A DNA stretch of 64,000 nt from Cystobasidium ongulense (Eukaryota; Basidiomycota; Cystobasidiomycetes; Cystobasidiales; Cystobasidiaceae). A program made the position numbers and the translations under genes. Within the stretch, counting starts at the first letter, position 1. Every line of letters begins with the position of its first letter. The stretch is taken from NCBI GenBank assembly GCA_022835595.1, contig BQUP01000004.1:1612001-1676000 (forward strand), in the 5' to 3' direction. A model generated the notes under the pieces. That model did not search any database and had not been told where the DNA came from. It saw only the letters and a program-made list of their open reading frames with translations. This document shows positions 47,366 to 58,140 of the stretch, piece after piece.

Positions 47366-47773
47366 GTTGACGGTAGTAGCGAGGGTGGTGCTGTATCGAT
47401 GAATGTCGGACTCAAGGTGTCGTGTGGTGACCGGAGCAGAGGCAAGAGGAAGAGCCCAAGTCGGAATCGAAGTCGACGCGTCGTCGTCGAATGTTTTATT
47501 TTCCACTCTCGCCCTGCCGCCTGGTGTCCCGTCGCCAGTCGGGGGCCCCCTTCGTCCAGTTCACAACGGCGATCGGAAAGGTGCGCCAGCATCGACGCGG
47601 CAAGTCGACCGCCATCGACGCGGCCGGTGTCCAGGAGCCTTCTCGTGTTTGGTCCGAGCAGCTTTGTAACAGCCTTTTCCTTCTTGCCCTCGAGTGCGTC
47701 GTCATGATAGACTGTGTCCGAGATCTTGCCCTCTTGCTCCGACTCGCGATGGCGATGGATGGCCCACCGTCGT

Positions 47774-47783
47774 GCACGTGATC
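47774..47783. promoter_or_regulatory. CACGTG element (GCACGTGATC)
   Basis: Reverse complement of the element at 48131-48140 and identical to the one at 34834-34843. Lies about 410 bp upstream of the fasciclin ATG. Confidence 0.35.
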
Positions 47784-48130
47784 TGCTGGCCCATGCAGAA
47801 TGAATTAATCATTCATTCGCCAACTCTCCGTATGCCTATCTATGATGCTCCAAGAACGCTCTGCCCTGCCGTCTTATCCGCTCTTGCATATGCTTGTTGC
47901 GTCCAGTTGCCGCCCACCCTGCAAATCATTACCGCATCATATCTGCGACGCGTTATTCGCCCATTCCATCACTGACACATTCGCCAATGAATGTCAAGCA
48001 GAGACACCGCTAGACGACTTGAAGAGAGCACATTCTACGCGTTATGTTGCTGCTGGTTTCTGCCGGTCGGTTACTTGCTTACACCGGAACCCGTTTTTCG
48101 TGTAACCTGGCGTGGACAACAGCGCAAATA

Positions 48131-48140
48131 GATCACGTGC
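48131..48140. promoter_or_regulatory. CACGTG element (GATCACGTGC)
   Basis: Identical in ten bases to the site upstream of the sulfide oxidase gene. Lies about 770 bp upstream of the fasciclin ATG and 340 bp beyond the DUF202 stop. Confidence 0.35.
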
Positions 48141-48472
48141 TGGTCCGAAATCCGGTGCCTCTGCTGAAGCCGTTTCTGCGATTCTGACTTCTGTGATCTG
48201 TATATCATGCTGCAGAGGGGTGTGCTTTGCCGTTCCCCGGGTTCTGCTATAGCTCTTGGGATCAGCCTTAGACTGGTTGGCGATGAGGATGAGAGTAGGG
48301 AGATGGTGCAGGTCGGCATGCAGGTCGGTGGGTGAATTGTCATGCCGTAGCTCAAGCAACCACAGCCCCCGTGCTGATCCTTTTTCAGACTGCATAAGAC
48401 GTCTGACTCTCGAGCTTAAGATTCGTCCTCCCATGATTTACCTTCCCAGCAGATCTCCTGCTAATATTCCAC

Positions 48473-49223
48473 TCAGTGTGATGTAATCATCAACAGCACA
48501 CAAGCAGTTGCAATGACAGCAGTAGCCAATAGTCCAACTCCTTGAGTGAATCTTCCAGTTGACACATGTCCCAGATTCTTGATTAGATCTTTTTGGATTT
48601 GAAAGAATGATAGTGTTGCTGAGATGAGTGCTAGGACTGATACTATGAAGAAAATGACTCCCATCTGTTCAAAAACAAACCAGTACATTCAGAGTCTCTC
48701 TGAATGTTCTACGATAGGTGCCGAGACGTAGCAAGGTATAGCTTGGCTTAACTCACCGGAAGAGCTATCTTATTTTCCAAAGGTTTTTGGCTAGTCGGTT
48801 CGGTCCCATCTTCATGTACCTGCATCAGAAGGTAGTCAAATAAGCTTAGGTGGACGCTCGGACAGCTCTCACTCGTTCCCGTCGGTGGTGCGAAAGCTCC
48901 TCACATGAAGACGTATAATAAGTCCGCCTGAGATGACTAGGCAAGCGGCTACAAGTTTTATCCAAGCCAAGTAATTCCTTTCATAGGCTACACAATAGTG
49001 GAAAGGACAATCTTAGCTGCCAGTAATTGTCTTAGAAGAGGGCGACTATGACCATACCTAAATAATCTCTAGTCACTGATCCTTCATTGCGTACCACCAG
49101 TTGACCTTTATGAAACAACGAAGGCAACGAAGTAGTACCACCTTCTTCGTCGTTCGTAGATCTATTATTCTCTCTTCGTGGGGTAGAAGCATGTGTACCG
49201 CTGTCTGGCATGACGGACGCCAT
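48473..49223 (-). CDS. DUF202 (YidH-type) small membrane protein
   Basis: Small integral membrane protein of about 165 residues with three membrane segments. Four exons are inferred; the second ends at a GTGAGG donor just after LIIRLH and the last starts MGVIFF. A polar N-terminus with Ser/Asn/Glu (MASVMPDSGTHASTPRRENN) precedes the DUF202 hallmark RDYLAYERNYLAWIKL, in which the ER-(N/T)-(F/Y)LAW core is conserved. Segment one is LVAACLVISGGLIIRL, segment two GVIFFIVSVLALISATLSFF, segment three GVGLLATAVIATACVLLMIT. Related domains occur in bacterial YidH and in Vtc1 of the vacuolar polyphosphate complex, but this protein does not look like Vtc1 itself. Function unknown. Confidence 0.78.
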
Positions 49224-49673
49224 GTTTGCACAAGCAGAAAGGTAGTCGGAAAGAGATCGACAGGATGCGACTGATAAGAGCCTTCTGTGCGCTTTACTTT
49301 GTGGCTTCGAGTCTGAGGTCGGTGTACAATGAAGAGTCGCAGTTCAAACTATAGCAGACATCCTCTCGTATGGCAGTCAGTGTTCGCTTTCCATGCTTGC
49401 ATTGTCTTCTGATCTAGTCGGGTTGAAGAAGAGTCGGACAAGCGATTGGCGCTTGGTTTGCGCCTTCGATCACGTCTTCTGCAGCCCAAACGAGATTGTG
49501 ATTCCATCTGTGCAGCTCGCTACCTGGGAAGCGTTTTAGATTCCAGTTATGCCACACGGATCATGTCTTCCTCGTGACGTTAGAAACGGTATATCGCTGG
49601 GGGAGTCTAGCCGTGGTAACCATACAACAACATTGGCACTTCTTCTAGAGGGTGACAGACACTACAAGTCTCT
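49224..49673. other. Intergenic region between DUF202 5' end and AN1 gene 3' end
   Basis: Promoter of the DUF202 gene and the 3' untranslated region of the AN1 zinc-finger gene. No other gene or repeat is seen. Confidence 0.45.
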
Positions 49674-50710
49674 TCACGATATTACTTGCGAACTCTTAAC
49701 TACCCTCACTTCGTCTCCATCTGCAACTGCATCTTCTATACTCTTTCCAGTCGGTAAGAGCGTCTTAGCACCGGACGCGCTTACAGATACCAGAACAACA
49801 CGCTGTATCGAGATTACACATACGAAAGTCAGTTTCTCTCACGCTTTATGCACAAGACCGATGCTCATCACTTACCTCGGAAGCTGGCGTAGAAGCTGCG
49901 TTGTTCTTATTAGGCACTTTTAGAGCCGTCGTAAGAAGATCCAATGCTTTTCCACATGAACAATTCTGTACATGACACCGTCGGTTTCAGCTTTGTCGGG
50001 GGTACATTACCAGCTATACAAATATACAGAGCATTCTTACCTTGGGCAGCCAAAAAGGATGGCTGTCATCCTCATCACTACTCTTCGCAAAGAAGAATCG
50101 CCTCTCTTTGATAGGTACCTGCTTCTCGTTCCGCAAGGGATCCAAAGCTTTCGCATTCTGTTTCAATTTCATAATCATGATCGTTCTATTAACAGGTTTA
50201 GTGGCACTCTTGCTCGTAATGTTCGAGGTAGAGGCTGATGTAGATGTGGCGTTGTCAGGATTTGTGTTTGGGAAGTTCTTGTGTAGGATAGCCAAGGCTG
50301 CTTCTTTCTTTTTCTGCTTGTCTATTTCTTCTGGCGTGAGTGCTGCTTCTTGCTTTGCAGAACGATCTGAGGTGAATTATCATACATCCGACGGCATGCA
50401 GTATATTTCAGTATATACATTATTCCACGACGCGTAGGCGCGACCTTGAACAGGGAGAGTTGTCCTCACCCGGTAACAATCCCTTGAAAGTTGCAGAGCC
50501 ACTACTTTTCCGTTCGTTCTCAGACACTATTGTTGACGAATAAGCAGGACAATCATGTCCTTCCGGCCGAGCTTGGTTCGAGTGTTCCTTGCAGAAAACA
50601 AGCTGACAGTGGGCGCATGTGAAGGGCAGGAAATCGATGGATGAACATATCGAGCATGGAATTCCAACATCCGAGGCGTCTCGTACGGTGTCGCCGTTGG
50701 ATTCGGACAT
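49674..50710 (-). CDS. CUZ1: AN1-type zinc-finger protein, Cuz1-like
   Basis: Cytosolic protein with an N-terminal AN1 zinc finger and a C-terminal ubiquitin-like region, the layout of yeast Cuz1 (ZFAND1), which binds Cdc48 and the proteasome and helps under arsenite stress. About 255 residues in five exons. The finger reads VGIPCSICSSIDFLPFTCAH then CQLVFCKEHSNQARPEGHDC, giving the C2-C2-C-H-H-C ligands. A Lys/Ala-rich helix follows (EIDKQKKEAALAILHKNF), then a Ser/Thr linker and MKLKQNAKALDPLRNEKQVP. The C-terminus KTLLPTGKSIEDAVADGDEV plus RVVKSSQVIS is typical of the Cuz1 end. Only 144 bp separate its ATG from the divergent FAR-17a/AIG1 gene. Confidence 0.82.
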
Positions 50711-50854
50711 GTTACTGCACGTTGTTATTGAGACAAGAGGTTGTATAAGCAAGTCCGCATCATCAGAACACTTTCTCGATTGCCCATCATCTGAACTCGC
50801 AATATGCGCGACTCTTTCTCTCATTTGCACAGAGTACTGGACTGTACAACTGTC

Positions 50855-51894
50855 ATGTCGAGCCCTTCGAATACACGGGTCCCAAAGACAACGCCGTCGA
50901 CGCTCCTGTCGCTATGCTTCCACGCCGGATCATTGGCCGCACTCGTGGCAGCCTTCAATTCACTCAAGACACCCTCGCCCATCGCTAACTTCATTCAGAG
51001 TCAGTACGGGACATGGTATCAGTTCTTGACTGTGCTGGGGTAAGGGGCTGCCTGACGTCTGAAAAATTCAAAAGTTAATGTTGATTGTTGCTGCATAGAT
51101 TATGCTGCGCCATGGGTAGTATGGGAGTGGCGGTTTTGAAAGATCTCCTACCGCAAGTGAAAGGCGAGTCTGAATTGATGTATCCCGCTGTGGGAAGAAT
51201 GGAAGCTAACTTTAAACCTTCGTGCGGCCTTTAGCCTTCGATGTCATCAAGAACTCCCTTGGCATCGTCAGCGTCCCTGTAGAAGGACTAATTTCAGTCC
51301 TGTACTGGGGCCTCCGAGCATACGATCCCAAGCTATTAGTTCCACCTGATCCGCGATATCAGATCCCTCTGATGATGGATCTTAGTCTGTACGTTTCTTT
51401 TACACCCGAGAGCTTGAGCAACAATCTGATGTGAATATCCTTGCAGCCATGCTCTACCAGCCTTATTACTATGGACAGACTTCCTCTTCCTCTCGCCGCC
51501 GTTTTCAGCATCTTCCAAGCCTCTATTACTATCTAGTGAGTGCCATCACAATTATCACACAGATGCATAGTCTGAGGTACATTTCGCAGGTCTGCTAACA
51601 ACTACGTACGCATGTTGGATGGAGTGGTGTGCCCAGATTAACGGCAATTGTAAGATCAGCAGATTTACAATGATGCTCAACAGCTAAAATGCCATTTCAC
51701 TTTCCTATCGAATAGTCCCATATCCCTTCCTTGGTGACATGCAGCCTCTCAGTCGAGCAGCCTTCTATTCCGCATGTGCGATAGTCAATGTGATCTTATT
51801 TGAGATTGCCAATGCCATCCATCTCGTCGTAGACAGGCAGCGTGGAAACGATGTTCAACGGGCGAAAAGACAAGCAGAAGGAAAATCGCAATAA
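50855..51894 (+). CDS. FAR-17a/AIG1-like multispanning membrane hydrolase
   Basis: Member of the FAR-17a/AIG1 family of ER/plasma membrane proteins; the animal members AIG1 and ADTRP are threonine hydrolases of FAHFA lipids. About 235 residues in six or seven exons (introns near 51043-51099, 51160-51234, 51391-51446, 51537-51590, 51650-51717). Starting from MSSPSNTRVPKTTPSTLLSL there are about six hydrophobic segments. Family landmarks are the QFLTVLGLCCAMGSMGVAVL helix, IKNSLGIVSVPVEGLISVLY, the catalytic-type histidine in MMDLSLHALPALLLWTDFLF, and YPFLGDMQPLSRAAFYSACA near the end. The tail is basic (QRAKRQAEGKSQ). Reaction inferred from the family only. An upstream in-frame-looking ATG at 50804 belongs to the same open frame but overlaps the divergent promoter. 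Confidence 0.82.
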
Positions 51895-52203
51895 GTTACG
51901 AACACACACCTATGTTTCGTGGCAATAGTCGATTTCGAACTTAGAGCAGCACAGCGCAACTGAGACTTAGACCTGACAGCAGATGAAGGCAATGGAATCA
52001 CAGAATTCTGTATGAGCTACTCCGGGCTTTCCAGATGACAATGGATCACCATTTTCTAGTGGTACAAGTGCATTTTCAGACTATTTTGTAATGCTCAGCA
52101 ACGAGAGGTAGGTGACGGAGCTGCATCAAGCGACCTATTGACTGGCTTCAGACTAAGACCGTATAGTGGCACGCCCCCAAATATTGACGCTGTCCTTTAC
52201 ATA
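51895..52203. other. Convergent 3' region between AIG1-like and KH genes
   Basis: Holds both 3' untranslated regions. No gene or repeat is evident. Confidence 0.45.
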
Positions 52204-53758
52204 CTAGTACGCAGGTGCACTGCCTTGCTGCAGTTTCCTCTGTCTCTCCGATTCGAGTCGAGAATGCAGCATCTGAACTGCTGTTTGAATGTTGTGAGGG
52301 GCACCTGTGATTGTAACGAGCTGCATTTTCAAATTTCAGCATCGAAAATTTCATATCACGCAAGTAGCACGATAGGAAGACCACTTACGCGTTCACCGGG
52401 ACGAGCTCCGGTCCCTTGACTCTCTGTTCCCTCGGTAATTTTGATATTGCAAGAGCTCATTTGCCTTATTTCGTTAATTTTCGAGCCACCTTTGCCGATG
52501 ATGTTACCAACAAAGTCATTAGGAATGTAGATTGACTGAGTTTGGTCGCCTGGTGCACCGCTTGGAGGGCTACCCGCACTTGGGAACCCTGCTGGTGCCG
52601 CGGCCATGCCTTGAGCTGGAGGTCCGCCGTACGCTGCCCCTCCGTAAGATGGCTGGGGTGCTGCAGGATAGTAAGAAGATCCTGATGGAGGTGCTCGAGA
52701 TGCAGAAGGCGGGTAGGTGGAAGTGGTCGCTGGGTAGCCTGGCGCGGCTGCTGGACGATAAGCGATGTTGTTCGTCTGGCGATCCTGCGCTTCTTGCAGA
52801 ATTGTGCCGATGTAGTATACGGCGATGTGCACAGCATCTGCCACTCCCGAAACCGACAGTATCCGCTATGTGATAGATTGGAACTCAGCAGAGTTTCAAG
52901 CAGATACGCTTAAGAGGCACTGACCTCAGTGCTACCTGTGAGCATCGCTTCAGATGCTTGTAGTTTAGCTCCACTTGCTTCTTGGATCTCCTTGATCTTG
53001 GATCCACCTTTCCCGATGACACTTCCCATTCGGCTGTTCGGGACAATATACCTGAAGGTGTGAAGCCATTTAGTCTTGATACGAAAGCAGGGCCAAAATC
53101 TGAAGGTTGACAGGAGACTTACTTGATTGTGACAGCTCTGCTTCCTGGCAAGCTTGGTTGGTCGAAGGGCTCATCGTTGATCTTTCTAACTATGAGGCCA
53201 TAAGCCTAAGTTCAAGTTTCAGGAGAACGGATTAGCATCAGTATCTTGATGGCAGAAAAGACTTCTCACCTTGCTGACAGCGTCCAAAGGACCTGTCACA
53301 TTCAAAATTCTCTCAGGATTTCCAGGTATCTGATCCGATACCGAGACTCTTGCACCTGCTTTCTCTCTGATCTCCTTGATATGGGCACCTGCTTTGCCGA
53401 TGATGATTGAGGCATCTTGCGTGACGATCAAAGCCTTGATAGTGATCTGAGGAGCAGCTGCCTCTCCAGAAGCTTGCATCTCACTGCCTGCACCTTGCTG
53501 GCTACCGCTTGCTTGGCTAGCAGCAGGCTCTGCTTTGGAAGCCGCTTCTTTGTTTCCGTTGGAGTCGCTCATCTTGCCAGCGTCTGTATCTCGGCTAGCG
53601 CTGGGAGACGCAGAATCATCAGGAGATTGAGATTTCCCTGTGTTCTGCTTCTTTCCTGTTCCCTGCTGTCTTTCTTCGTTGACGGTTCGTCCGTTTGCAG
53701 GTGAAGTGGATCTTGCTCTTTTCAGCGTGCCGTTGCTGTTGCTGTTGCTGTCAGACAT
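52204..53758 (-). CDS. Triple KH-domain RNA-binding protein (PBP2/PCBP-like)
   Basis: RNA/ssDNA-binding protein of about 410 residues with three KH domains, the layout of poly(C)-binding proteins and fungal Pbp2/Hek2/Rnc1. Five exons. The N-terminus is Ser/Asn-rich (MSDSNSNSNGTLKRARSTSP) with an acidic/Lys stretch. KH1 has IIIGKAGAHIKEIREKAGAR, KH2 has SVIGKGGSKIKEIQEASGAK and KH3 has NIIGKGGSKINEIRQMSSCN, so all three GXXG loops are intact. KH2 and KH3 are separated by a Pro/Ala/Gly/Tyr-rich linker of about 100 residues (YPPSASRAPPSGSSYYPAAP). The C-terminus is short and Gln-rich, ending QQGSAPAY. In fungi such proteins control mRNA stability, localisation or telomeric silencing; the target here is unknown. 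Confidence 0.93.
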
Positions 53759-54533
53759 AGCACAGGGCGAGGTAAAGATAGATGGAATGGGGGAAGAGCG
53801 CGGAGAGTATGAAAGAGCTGTATTAGTCTTCCGCTATTGCTCTGTTTGATCCGCGTGTGTGCCTCTCAAGGCCTGGACACGCGTGGGAAGAATAGATAGA
53901 TTGGAGGAAGACGCTCGACACGGTTGGAAGTGGGCGGACGACTGGAGAGGATGGCAAGCGTGTGGAGGGAGATAGGACGAGTGTGTGAGCGTGGGATCTT
54001 GGAAGGAATGGATGGCACACCGGTGTACATGCCGCTGCTGAACAATTGCGCTGGGCGGACGAGCGTGAACACGCAGGCCGCCATCACAGCCGCATTGCCA
54101 GGCAGGCTTGTCCTTCCTCGAGCAGATGAAGAGACAGCGTGGGACGCGTGCTGAGTGTCTTTTGTAGCTTACCTTGCTGTGCTTCTGCTTTCCTGTCGGA
54201 GTTGGTCAATGCAAGAAGGCTGCTTACAACTGTGGCGCAGATCAAAAGCATCTACATCTACATGTAGGAGTTGTGAATAGCTTGCCAATGATTTCCTAAC
54301 ATTGATACTGCTTTAAAGCACTTCTTGTCCAACAGAGGGCGTATAATCTACATATTATTCGGAAATCTATAGAAACGAATCTGCTACAAAGGTATCCATA
54401 CACGACTTGAACGGTTGCAAAAGGTCAAGCACACGTCGACTTTGGCGACATATACATCAAACAATCCAAAATTGCCCACGGATACTCAGTTGAACGACCT
54501 AACGGTCCGGTGCCCAACGAGGCACTGGAGTCT
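53759..54533. other. Intergenic region between KH gene 5' end and ATP23 3' end
   Basis: The left half is GC-rich promoter and leader of the KH-protein gene. The right half, about 54200-54530, is AT-rich and should be the ATP23 3' region. Open frames on both strands near 53823-54154 have no family support. Confidence 0.45.
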
Positions 54534-55565
54534 TTAGTAAATCTGCAAGATTGTAAGCGACGTCAGTCAAGACCGTTTTTGCAGCATAATCGAACAATTT
54601 ACCTCATCGAATGGTCTAGTATCATTCCAACAGCTTTGCCAGACTTCGTTGACCAGCCTGCTAGCTTCCGTCTTTTTGGCTTCCTCTGACATATCTGCAG
54701 CCCCAGCAAGAGCAGGATGTTGCAGGACTGACAAGATCGCTCTGCGTTTCGTACAAGCCTGTAGATGCGATGAGCATTAGATTTGCATCGAAAAGCAGTA
54801 GCACCGCAATACCGTACCTGGTGTTGTTTCGTGAAAGTGAAATTGCGCCGACGGAACTCTCGGCCCCATCTGCAGTCTCCTGACAAGCTAGCCGCACGAA
54901 TCTGAAGGGAGAGAAAGATTGTCAGCACGAGTATTGACAGCTTAGCAGTGCAAGGAGAAGGGTAGAATTTGCGTTCTTACCTCGCTGCATGCCACATGGC
55001 GCAGATCTTGCCAATCCACCTTGAATCGTCTATGATCCCATTCATGCAGGAGTTCATGTGCGAGGGTGTCTTCAACATGATTCTTGCTGAAGACTTTGTC
55101 CTGGCACAATATAACGCCCACATTGGGCGCGAAACCACCTCCTCTGTCTGCACCACACGGAGAACAGTATATGGGCACGGGCGAATTGGCGTTTGAAGTT
55201 GTCTGTTCTTCGGACAAGGGTACATAGTCTGGTGCAGGCAGTGTATTGACATGCCCCAGCATGAAGCGTACAATGGGACCTAGTGGCAACCCAGAGCATC
55301 AGCAGAGCCTTCTTTCTTTCAAGTTACATTTAAACATACTTTCGCCAATTACTTGATCCCTCCAGGATTCGCATCTTTTGCACTCTTTCTGCAGGGATTC
55401 AGCAGATTGTATTTGCTCTGACTGAGGCTTGTGCTCTTGTGACAAGCCTAAGCCCGTAAAGGACGAGAGCATCTGCCGCCATGCGTTGAAAGCAGGCATT
55501 ATATCGGCAGAATCTTGCTGTGTGGCTAGTATGCCTGCAGACGTTGAAGCGACGGGAGCAGCCAT
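54534..55565 (-). CDS. ATP23: Mitochondrial inner-membrane protease Atp23
   Basis: Metalloprotease of the intermembrane space that processes the Atp6 precursor and acts as chaperone in F1Fo assembly. About 240 residues in five exons. A Cys-containing N-terminal part ([20 protein letters not shown]) leads into [13 protein letters not shown]. The core has [20 protein letters not shown] with conserved cysteines, [20 protein letters not shown] with the HExxH zinc site and downstream Asp, and [20 protein letters not shown]. The C-terminus has [13 protein letters not shown], then [16 protein letters not shown], matching the family tail. Cysteines fit disulfide-stabilised import through Mia40. The last exon codes only two residues plus stop. 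It shares a 186-bp divergent promoter with MIC19. Confidence 0.95.
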
Positions 55566-55751
55566 CTTGAAAGTACAATCCTTTCTATGTAGGCTATCAC
55601 GTCGTAGCTCTGTTGCAGAATTGGGTTCTTGAGTATATCGATATCGGCAAGAGGCAAAAGGTGTCCACGAAACGGTGATCTAGAAAGCCTTCGCAGCTTG
55701 ACAGCGCAGCGACTCTCACCCCAAATCACAGACTGTACAGAACCGCCCAGC

Positions 55752-56504
55752 ATGGGGTCAGGAGCAAGTAAAGGCGTCGAGAGCAGCAGCAACCAGGACG
55801 AGCAGGCTTTTTACGCCGAGCGACCTGTCCGGGTAAGTTTGTAGGATGATGCTCCGCCATGGGGTGGGAAGGCATGCAGCTCAGGCTGCACTACCGCGAA
55901 GCGCAAGCTTGTAGCTGCTACAGCTTAGCTCAAAGCCATGCTGATATCCAAAACGCTCGTTTGATCCCGCAATGCAGTTCTCACCGTCACTCGTGCAGCA
56001 CCTATCAGACCTGCCGTCCAGCCCCGGCGAAAGCGGGCCATCAAGCTCGAGACAGTCAACCTTGGATGAGCATATTCGCGAACGTATAGCAAGCGAGCTG
56101 TCAAGACTGAAAGCACAGGAAGCAGAACTCCAAGAAAAGATCCATCGTGCTCTGGAGCAGGAGAATCTGTCAAAGGAAAGCTCGCAGGAAAAGAACATCA
56201 AGAGCTCCACGGTGCTGCAACAAGAGCTCGACGAGATCACCAGAAAGGTAGAAGAGCATAGAGAGAAGCGAAACATTGAAAAGAACTACCCAGAGGTCTT
56301 CCAAGCTAGGAATCAGCTACTTCAATGCTATCGCCAATACAAGGATCGTCCACTCGACTGTTGGCAAGAGGCAGCTGACTTCAGGTCGGCAGTAAAGCGA
56401 GCAGAGCAGGTGAGCCGATGTGCAATGACAAACTTTGACATGGCTTTCACTTACTCAAGGCACGCTCACAGAAATTCGTAGAGTCAGAGGCACAGGCTGT
56501 GTAG
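55752..56504 (+). CDS. MIC19: MICOS subunit Mic19 (CHCHD3/Aim13 type)
   Basis: Peripheral intermembrane-space subunit of the MICOS complex that shapes mitochondrial cristae. Exons 55752-55832, 55978-56409 and 56472-56504 give 181 residues. The N-terminus MGSGASKGVESSSNQDEQAF begins with Gly2 and Ser6, fitting N-myristoylation as in CHCHD3, and continues RFSPSLVQHLSDL, the family opening. A coiled coil spans about residues 60-125 (SRLKAQEAELQEKIHRALEQ). The C-terminal region has paired cysteines, CYRQYKDRPLDCWQEAADF, the half-CHCH signature, then VKRAEQKFVESEAQAV. Its divergent neighbour ATP23 acts in the same compartment. Confidence 0.93.
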
Positions 56505-57294
56505 AAGGGGCGGCTGCAACATACATACCTCATTTGAAGCCGCCAGCAATTATCACAGAATCATCACAGCAGGGAACTACTATGTATACTGACGTTTTGG
56601 AAAGGTCTGCTGACTGAAGATCGTGCAACATCGTACGGACACCATTCGGATGTTACCCTGCTAAGCATGGGTAGACTGCGAACTCTGGATGTTTTCCGCT
56701 TGTTTGCCTGTGTTGCAAGGGCGAGCGAGCGGTGTTACTTACTAGCCAGTGCATATTCGGGGCCAAGAGCTCTTCTTTCGACGCATTGTTTCTTCCTCAC
56801 CACGTTTCATAGCTTTAGCTTCGAAGAATCGTCCAAGTCTACCATCTGGCGTGCTACCTGTTGCCGCATCGCCTGATCTGAAGGTCACAAAGAATAGGAA
56901 GTGCGTCGTATCCATACAAGTGAGCTCCCTGTCCTGCTGACCACGAAAACAGCAAGGACACGCAATATCACGTTACCACTTCAAGCCTTGGGTAAGGCGG
57001 CGATTCTCCCTCTCCGCGGCTGCCACCCTTACGCAATCATAAGACGAGAACCAACTACCGTATCTCAGAAACCTAGCTCCAGCCTAAATGATCTCTCAAC
57101 ACGCTCGCATCCTGTGAAACGAGACCCCGCGACCTGCTCATCTCTGCCAACTGAGCCTTTGCCCTTGAAGTGCTCGCATCGCATCTAGCACAGCAATCCA
57201 GCACGGGATCACGGGGTGCCCTGCACGAGATCCCCCACGGACAAAAGAGCTCTCCGTTTTCTGCTCTTGACAACGAGCAAAGGATTCCATCAAG
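56505..57294. other. Intergenic region between MIC19 and the orphan Ser-rich gene
   Basis: MIC19 3' untranslated region followed by the promoter and leader of the orphan gene. Small plus-strand frames between 56667 and 57188 are not convincing. No repeat is seen. Confidence 0.4.
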
Positions 57295-58140
57295 ATGAGC
57301 GACACTTCCAGGTGGCAGGCCCACCACCCCGTGTCTGACGATTCTGAGATTATGGAGTACCCAGCGCAAGAGCCCATGGTGCGCATACTGCATGGGACTT
57401 CATTCGATGACCTGGATTTACAAGACATCGTGGACCCATTCTTGCTATCACCTCGGTTGCCTTATCCCCCCGCACCTCACGAGTTTCTAAGCAAGTCTGA
57501 AATGGCCTTACCTCACTGCCGGCCAGTGAGCAGGCCGTTAAAGCCAGCCTTGCACGTAAGAAGTAGGTCATTGGGTAGTGTAGTCACAGCATCCCCTCAC
57601 TCACCGCCACGGACCAAGCTACTTCCAATTCCAAGTCTCTGTGAGAATTCTAGTCAAAACAGTCCAAACGCCGGCACTGTCGCAGCAAGCGACTTCAGCT
57701 TCCTACCTGGCCGCATCGTATCAGAGCAAGCCAGCTCCTTCAGCCTGCCGGACTCTGGTCACGCTCCAACCTCATTTCTGAGCAGTGGCGATTCTATGAC
57801 TGAAAGTCAAGGTAGTGTGAATTCTGAAGATGATACTAGTCAGACGTATCATACAGCGCCAGCTAGTCCAGCCGGCGTGTTAGATGTACCTGACTTGGCC
57901 AAGACGCGGACTAAAGCGCTGGCATTTCGACCCTCCAGACATACAAGGCAGTCTTCAAGCACATCCACCATCCGACTCTTGTTCAAGCGTGGTTTCCACT
58001 CAGATTCCGATAATTCCTCTGACAGTGAGACGGACAGCGATGCGGTAGCGACACCCACCGATATCAGTCCAAAGCTTCTCAGACATAAGCGTGGAAGTAG
58101 CTTCTTCAAGATGCTGGATAGACTGAAGTCCGGCATGTAA
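57295..58140 (+). CDS. Unrecognised Ser-rich intronless protein
   Basis: A single open frame of 281 residues without introns, unlike almost all neighbours. I do not recognise a domain. It starts MSDTSRWQAHHPVSDDSEIM and has an acidic segment (GTSFDDLDLQDIVDPFLLSP), then a long Ser/Thr/Pro-rich middle with SP sites (ASPHSPPRTKLLPIPS). A basic patch FRPSRHTRQSS lies near residue 210. The end combines a Ser/Asp run (SDSDNSSDSETDSDA) with a short amphipathic basic end: LLRHKRGSSFFKMLDRLKSG. The shape, disordered body with conserved-looking ends, suggests a regulatory or signalling protein. Codon use and serine patterning look like real coding sequence; expression is unproven. No close antisense competitor is supported. 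Confidence 0.6.
   Translation: MSDTSRWQAHHPVSDDSEIMEYPAQEPMVRILHGTSFDDLDLQDIVDPFLLSPRLPYPPAPHEFLSKSEMALPHCRPVSRPLKPALHVRSRSLGSVVTASPHSPPRTKLLPIPSLCENSSQNSPNAGTVAASDFSFLPGRIVSEQASSFSLPDSGHAPTSFLSSGDSMTESQGSVNSEDDTSQTYHTAPASPAGVLDVPDLAKTRTKALAFRPSRHTRQSSSTSTIRLLFKRGFHSDSDNSSDSETDSDAVATPTDISPKLLRHKRGSSFFKMLDRLKSGM

Larger units (their letters stand above)
47366..48472. other. Intergenic region upstream of the fasciclin gene
   Basis: About 1.1 kb between the fasciclin start and the 3' end of the DUF202 gene. It contains an inverted pair of identical ten-base CACGTG elements at 47774-47783 and 48131-48140. Many overlapping short frames between 47400 and 48430 lack support. Confidence 0.45.

Noticed and set aside
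47084-47707. 207-codon plus-strand frame
   Set aside because: It is largely antisense to exon 1 and the leader of the fasciclin gene; low-complexity Gly/Glu/Ser content.
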